This document shows, piece after piece, positions 60,847 to 64,000 of a DNA stretch of 64,000 bases. Each line of letters opens with the position of its first letter. The first letter of the stretch is position 1. Both the position numbers and the translations under genes were made by a program. The notes under the pieces were generated by a model that saw only the letters and a list, made by a program, of their open reading frames with translations, was not told the origin of the DNA and ran no database searches. Location: contig JAIEOQ010000008.1 of NCBI GenBank assembly GCA_019750335.1, forward strand, positions 620,001-684,000, given 5' to 3'. The DNA comes from Candidatus Obscuribacterales bacterium. Lineage in GTDB: Bacteria; Cyanobacteriota; Vampirovibrionia; Obscuribacterales; Obscuribacteraceae.

Positions 60847-61476
60847 CTAGTAACAAACGCCGGTTTGCTCCAAGAAATAACGTTTCGCCAGAGCGATAAT
60901 CGTGCTTGCTTGAAGCGACAGAGCGGCGCGCTGTCGTTCCACCAGATTGCAGATAGCAGCGGGCACAGCAATTGCGGATTCCACCTCTTCAAAAGCAACC
61001 AGAGCTTGCTCAAACAGGGACTCCCCGTCGGAGAGCCGGGCTGCAGTCTCAGGATTTCGCTCTTGCAGGACAAGGCGCACAAGCTTATCGCAACGCTGAC
61101 ACAAACCGCTCATGGCCGCATCGAACGACGCGCCGCCATAAGGCACAAGCTGCTTCAAGCCTTTGACTTGCAGGTCGAGAGCGGCACGCGCCTCGGTAAG
61201 CTGGTGCGGCTTCAAAGCAACTTGATCGAGCGGTTGTCCGTTTGCGTCAGCAATGTAAAAGCGGAAAAATTCCGATATGGATTCAGACCCAGGCTTACGC
61301 TTCCAAACTTCCCATTCGTAAGATTTGGTAGCCACAGCACCGTAGCCCGTCAGAGCGTAAGGTGCAGCACGATTGAGAAGCGCAGCAGCAGCAGCAGAGT
61401 AGGAAACGACTTGAAGACTTTCGCTATTGACGATGCCGTCTTCATTAGCCGTGACGATTTTCAGGTCGAAACTCAA
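60847..61476 (-). CDS. Unknown protein with TTG start
   Basis: A 209-residue protein starting at a TTG with GGAGAG seven bases upstream; no closer ATG. Ala-rich helical middle (YSAAAAALLNRAAPYALTG) and C-terminal helix. No family recognised. Confidence 0.6.
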   Translation of the reverse strand: MSFDLKIVTANEDGIVNSESLQVVSYSAAAAALLNRAAPYALTGYGAVATKSYEWEVWKRKPGSESISEFFRFYIADANGQPLDQVALKPHQLTEARAALDLQVKGLKQLVPYGGASFDAAMSGLCQRCDKLVRLVLQERNPETAARLSDGESLFEQALVAFEEVESAIAVPAAICNLVERQRAALSLQASTIIALAKRYFLEQTGVCY

Positions 61477-61533
61477 GGTGTAACTCTCCGGGGTGCGATG
61501 CGAATCGAAACAATTACAGGTTTATATCGGCGC

Positions 61534-62208
61534 TTATTCTTGCTCAAGCAGCTCCTGCAAAGAAGTAATTTCATAAGCGCCGGCAGGCAAACCGGCAGCC
61601 GGTGAGCCACTACGATTAACCAACACCGCCGGCATACCGAAAGCCAGCGGCGCGCAAACATCGTTGGCTAAACTATCGCCAACGAACAAACATTGATCAG
61701 GCGACACGTCGAACTGACGGCAAGCCGCTTCGTAAATACGCTTGTCCGGCTTGCTGGCGCCAACCTCAAATGAGTAAATCCGCTGCTCGAAATGAATGCC
61801 GAGATTCAACTCATCGAAAACGCGTTTAACCGGAAAAGGCCAGAGATTGGAAACCAAACCCAAACGGAATCCGCGACTTTTGAGAGTCGCGAGCACCGTA
61901 TCGGTTCCTTCGTATTTCTGAACGCCACCACTTTCTTTGCGCAAGAGTTCAAGGAAGAACGGCTCCAGCCCACGAGGATCCAAACCAAAGCGCAAGGCGA
62001 TGCACGCCAGAAACTCTCCCGGGCAAGAGATGTTGGTGGTAAGACAAGCAGTCAGGAAGTCCGGATCAAGCTCGTTTCGTCGTTTTTTGACGTCGGTCTT
62101 GTAGCCGAAAAATTCCTGCAAACTTAAGACAGGGTCTTTGTTCAAAGAGTAGATGAGGGTCATCCACAAATCGAACAAAATGACCCGAGTCGAAGACGGT
62201 ACGATCAT
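61534..62208 (-). CDS. HAD-superfamily hydrolase
   Basis: A 224-residue HAD protein. Motif I is FDLWMT (Asp13), motif III region 'KPDKRIYE' and motif IV 'FVGDSLANDV'. In motif I the second Asp of DxDxT is a Trp, as in 2-haloacid dehalogenase-type members, so it may not be a phosphatase. Cap domain of the helical type. No neighbour suggests its substrate. Confidence 0.82.
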   Translation of the reverse strand: MIVPSSTRVILFDLWMTLIYSLNKDPVLSLQEFFGYKTDVKKRRNELDPDFLTACLTTNISCPGEFLACIALRFGLDPRGLEPFFLELLRKESGGVQKYEGTDTVLATLKSRGFRLGLVSNLWPFPVKRVFDELNLGIHFEQRIYSFEVGASKPDKRIYEAACRQFDVSPDQCLFVGDSLANDVCAPLAFGMPAVLVNRSGSPAAGLPAGAYEITSLQELLEQE

Positions 62209-62261
62209 AACGTCCTTTCAACCAAATTTCTTAGATGTCGTAACGATGGATGCAAAAACGC

Positions 62262-62795
62262 TTAGAGCTCAGCGCAGAAGAGCGATTCTCGCCAGAAGCC
62301 GACCCGTTTGAGAGCCTCGACGATCGCCGGATAGCTGCTGATCTTGTCGCTTTCGTTGGTGGCAACGGCTCGAGCCTCACTCAGCTTGCCGCGCCGCATG
62401 AACTCGCACAAAGTACGCACGCAAGAGATACCGCGCCCCTCGTTTTGCGGTTCTTGCAAGCAAAAGAGCTCGTCGGCGAGCTTATCCGCATCTTTGACGT
62501 AAACGATGGCGCACTCCTGCTCTTCTCCATCAGGGCGATAATAATATTCAGCAATGACGCCGGCTTCAGTGAGAGCCACCGGCAGTCCGCTCAACTCCGT
62601 ATCTTCGAGCAGCTCGCACTCGAACAGAGCCGGACTCTGGCACTGAGTGTTGCCGCCGGGCTTAGCGGTCAAATAATCCCACACAAGTTGGCGGGCGATG
62701 CTTTCGCGCGACGCCACAACCACCGTAAGTCCGGTACCTTGGTTGCCGGCTTCACCGATACCATGATGTCGCAAACAATAAGCTTGAAGGCTCAC
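62262..62795 (-). CDS. Unknown protein, GTG start
   Basis: A 177-residue protein starting at GTG with GGGAG upstream. Mixed alpha/beta with the segment GVIAEYYYRPDGEEQECAIVYV. Cysteines are scattered. No family recognised. Confidence 0.55.
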   Translation of the reverse strand: MSLQAYCLRHHGIGEAGNQGTGLTVVVASRESIARQLVWDYLTAKPGGNTQCQSPALFECELLEDTELSGLPVALTEAGVIAEYYYRPDGEEQECAIVYVKDADKLADELFCLQEPQNEGRGISCVRTLCEFMRRGKLSEARAVATNESDKISSYPAIVEALKRVGFWRESLFCAEL

Positions 62796-62812
62796 AATAA
62801 TTCTCCCGGTGA

Positions 62813-62846
62813 AGAGGGAGACCGGTGTTTAAGCCGGTCTCCCTCT
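62813..62846 (-). terminator. 13-bp perfect hairpin between leftward genes
   Basis: AGAGGGAGACCGG (62813-62825) pairs with CCGGTCTCCCTCT (62834-62846). T-tract absent on the minus-strand side. Confidence 0.6.
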
Positions 62847-62888
62847 ATGGTTCAGTTCAATTGGGAATGAGCAGTTGCAACAAACAAA

Positions 62889-63563
62889 CTAGCTGCACTC
62901 GTAAACGCACTTCTGCCGGCGTTCTTTCAAACGTTCGCGATTGGAATCGTCGGCACGCAACTCACGACCGGCTTGATTGTAAAGCTCGAGCGCTTCTTCG
63001 TAACGCTCTAAGGCGAAACTCATGTCCGCTCGCATCAGAGTTACCGTACCCGGATGGGCCGGCAGGTCGGCATCATGCAGCGGTTGAGCGTACACCGCTT
63101 TCACCGCCTCGACCAGCTCGTCATGCTTGCGCTCGTTGGCCGGAATGAGCGAGCGGTCCGGAGCCGGACGCCAGGCATGCGCGGTGTCGCAGACCTGTGC
63201 TTTCTTTTCGAGCAAGCGCAGAGTCTGCACGTGCCCTTGGCCGCAGTACATCACCGCAACCTTGAGCGCTTCATCCAAGCGCTGGTTGGCCAGCGAATAG
63301 TTGCCCTCGATGCGGGCGATCTTGGCCAGCTTCTTGTAACAGACAAGCAGGAGCACCTGCGGAGTGTGAGGGGCGGCGATAATCAGCCGAACCGCCTCGC
63401 GCAACACATAAACCGCCCGCTTGAAGCGCGGTTGATCATCTTGCCAGATGATGATGTGCGCTTCGGTCAGAAGCCGCGACACATCAGCCGGCGCAGCCGG
63501 AATTCCGCGACCGTACAGCGAAACAACAGGCGCCACCGGCGCAGCAGGAGCAGACGTCGACAT
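62889..63563 (-). CDS. TPR-like helical protein
   Basis: A 224-residue, mainly helical protein with repeats of the TPR style (YSLANQRLDEALKVAV, ALERYEEALELYNQAG). GGAG precedes the ATG. TPR proteins assemble complexes; no partner visible. Confidence 0.65.
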   Translation of the reverse strand: MSTSAPAAPVAPVVSLYGRGIPAAPADVSRLLTEAHIIIWQDDQPRFKRAVYVLREAVRLIIAAPHTPQVLLLVCYKKLAKIARIEGNYSLANQRLDEALKVAVMYCGQGHVQTLRLLEKKAQVCDTAHAWRPAPDRSLIPANERKHDELVEAVKAVYAQPLHDADLPAHPGTVTLMRADMSFALERYEEALELYNQAGRELRADDSNRERLKERRQKCVYECS

Positions 63564-63643
63564 AGTTATCTCCTCGGGCGATTAGCCCGACTGGTGAATA
63601 AGAATTATTCCGAACACAACAGCGAACAAGAGCACTCGTCAAA

Positions 63644-63997
63644 CTAATTTTCATCAGCCAGACGAACTTCAGGAACACCGGTACCGCTGATCAGCAAGCG
63701 AAGCCGAGTGGGTAGAGATTCTTTCCCGGGCAACTGAGAAAACTTGGAGAATACCGGGAGCTTCGGACCATTCTCATCCAGCTTCGAACCAACTCCGCCC
63801 CAAAAAGCTTCGTCTAAACTACCCTGCGGAGCGACAGCTTGAGGAGGAGTGCCAGACTGACCGATATACTCCACGGTCTGAACGGGAGAAGCTGTCAGTC
63901 CGTGCTCCAACTCGTAAACTTGATATGTGCCCGGCGGGATGCTCGTTACAGGGCCACGTCGAAAACGCTCCGTCAACTCAACAAGACGGGGATCCAT
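63644..63997 (-). CDS. Unknown protein at right edge
   Basis: A 117-residue frame from the ATG at 63997; the true start may lie beyond the window. Pro/Gly/Gln-rich with a TP-rich middle. No family recognised. Confidence 0.45.
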   Translation of the reverse strand: MDPRLVELTERFRRGPVTSIPPGTYQVYELEHGLTASPVQTVEYIGQSGTPPQAVAPQGSLDEAFWGGVGSKLDENGPKLPVFSKFSQLPGKESLPTRLRLLISGTGVPEVRLADEN

Positions 63998-64000
63998 CTC

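Noticed and set aside
1-64000. tRNA, rRNA or riboswitch genes
   Set aside because: No cloverleaf, CCA-terminated stem or known riboswitch core was recognised by eye; a covariance-model search would be needed to exclude them.
1-64000. Prophage or tailed-phage assignment
   Set aside because: The RNA ligase and NAD genes suggest a phage, but no terminase, portal, capsid, tail or lysis gene is visible in 64 kb, and many genes (PlsC, GGDEF, patatin) are atypical of phages.

Overview
The window is bacterial-type DNA: Shine-Dalgarno sites are obvious (AAGGAG-like boxes before most genes), there are intrinsic terminators, Sec signal peptides, GGDEF and PlsC proteins, and gene packing is dense. I found no rRNA, tRNA, ribosomal protein, replication or viral structural gene (terminase, portal, capsid, tail), and no transposase or integrase. 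Many genes are small and unrecognised, several are tandem duplicates, NadE occurs twice in different forms, and there is a private sigma factor and an RNA ligase. This suits a large accessory replicon (megaplasmid or very large phage-like element) or an accessory chromosomal region. The lineage is not provable from this sequence. The secreted repeat proteins at 54-57 kb remind me of non-photosynthetic Cyanobacteriota, but that is only an impression.

Layout. 1-1.5 kb: leftward genes including an HD-domain protein. 2.1-7.1 kb: rightward small genes with a receiver-like protein, two tandem S1-like/zinc-ribbon paralogs and two tandem membrane paralogs. 7.3-13.4 kb: patatin-like lipase, RidA, a first glutamine-dependent NAD synthetase, a ClpB-D2-like AAA+ protein and a membrane-anchored SDR. 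14.1-19.6 kb: rightward set with an 800-residue protein resembling the C-terminal half of a DEAH helicase without its motor, then small paralogous proteins. 19.9-39.4 kb: an unbroken leftward run of 21 genes whose upstream half is an NAD-making module (NAD kinase, NaMN adenylyltransferase, phosphoribosyltransferase, PRPP-synthetase homolog, NAD synthetase, nicotinamidase) interleaved with an RNA ligase, an MFS transporter and a radical SAM protein; downstream come a methyltransferase, an NDH-2 and small membrane proteins. 40.2-50.6 kb: a second leftward run with a sigma-70-family factor, unknown proteins, a Nudix hydrolase, an M28 peptidase and two PlsC acyltransferases. 51.2-56.8 kb: secreted and membrane proteins and a diguanylate cyclase. 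56.8-64 kb: a C11 (clostripain) peptidase and leftward small genes ending in a gene at the right edge.

How the parts fit. Nicotinamide or nicotinate salvage to NAD and NADP could be run largely from genes in this window (nicotinamidase, PRTase with PRPP, NadD, NadE, NadK). NAD consumers (NDH-2, SDR) and a possible NAD-cleaving Nudix enzyme are also here. Supplying NAD to a host under NAD-depleting immunity is one plausible reason, but that is inference.

Structure beyond genes. Three intergenic elements of about 130-140 bp share terminal inverted repeats built on CCTAGGTGCCGA (13591, 39948, 52663); the first and third also share their interior. Each lies between two same-strand transcription units. 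A short AT-rich motif (ATACTATATG / TTGCATATAG type) sits just beyond intrinsic terminators at several unit ends. Strong hairpins also punctuate many ordinary gene gaps.
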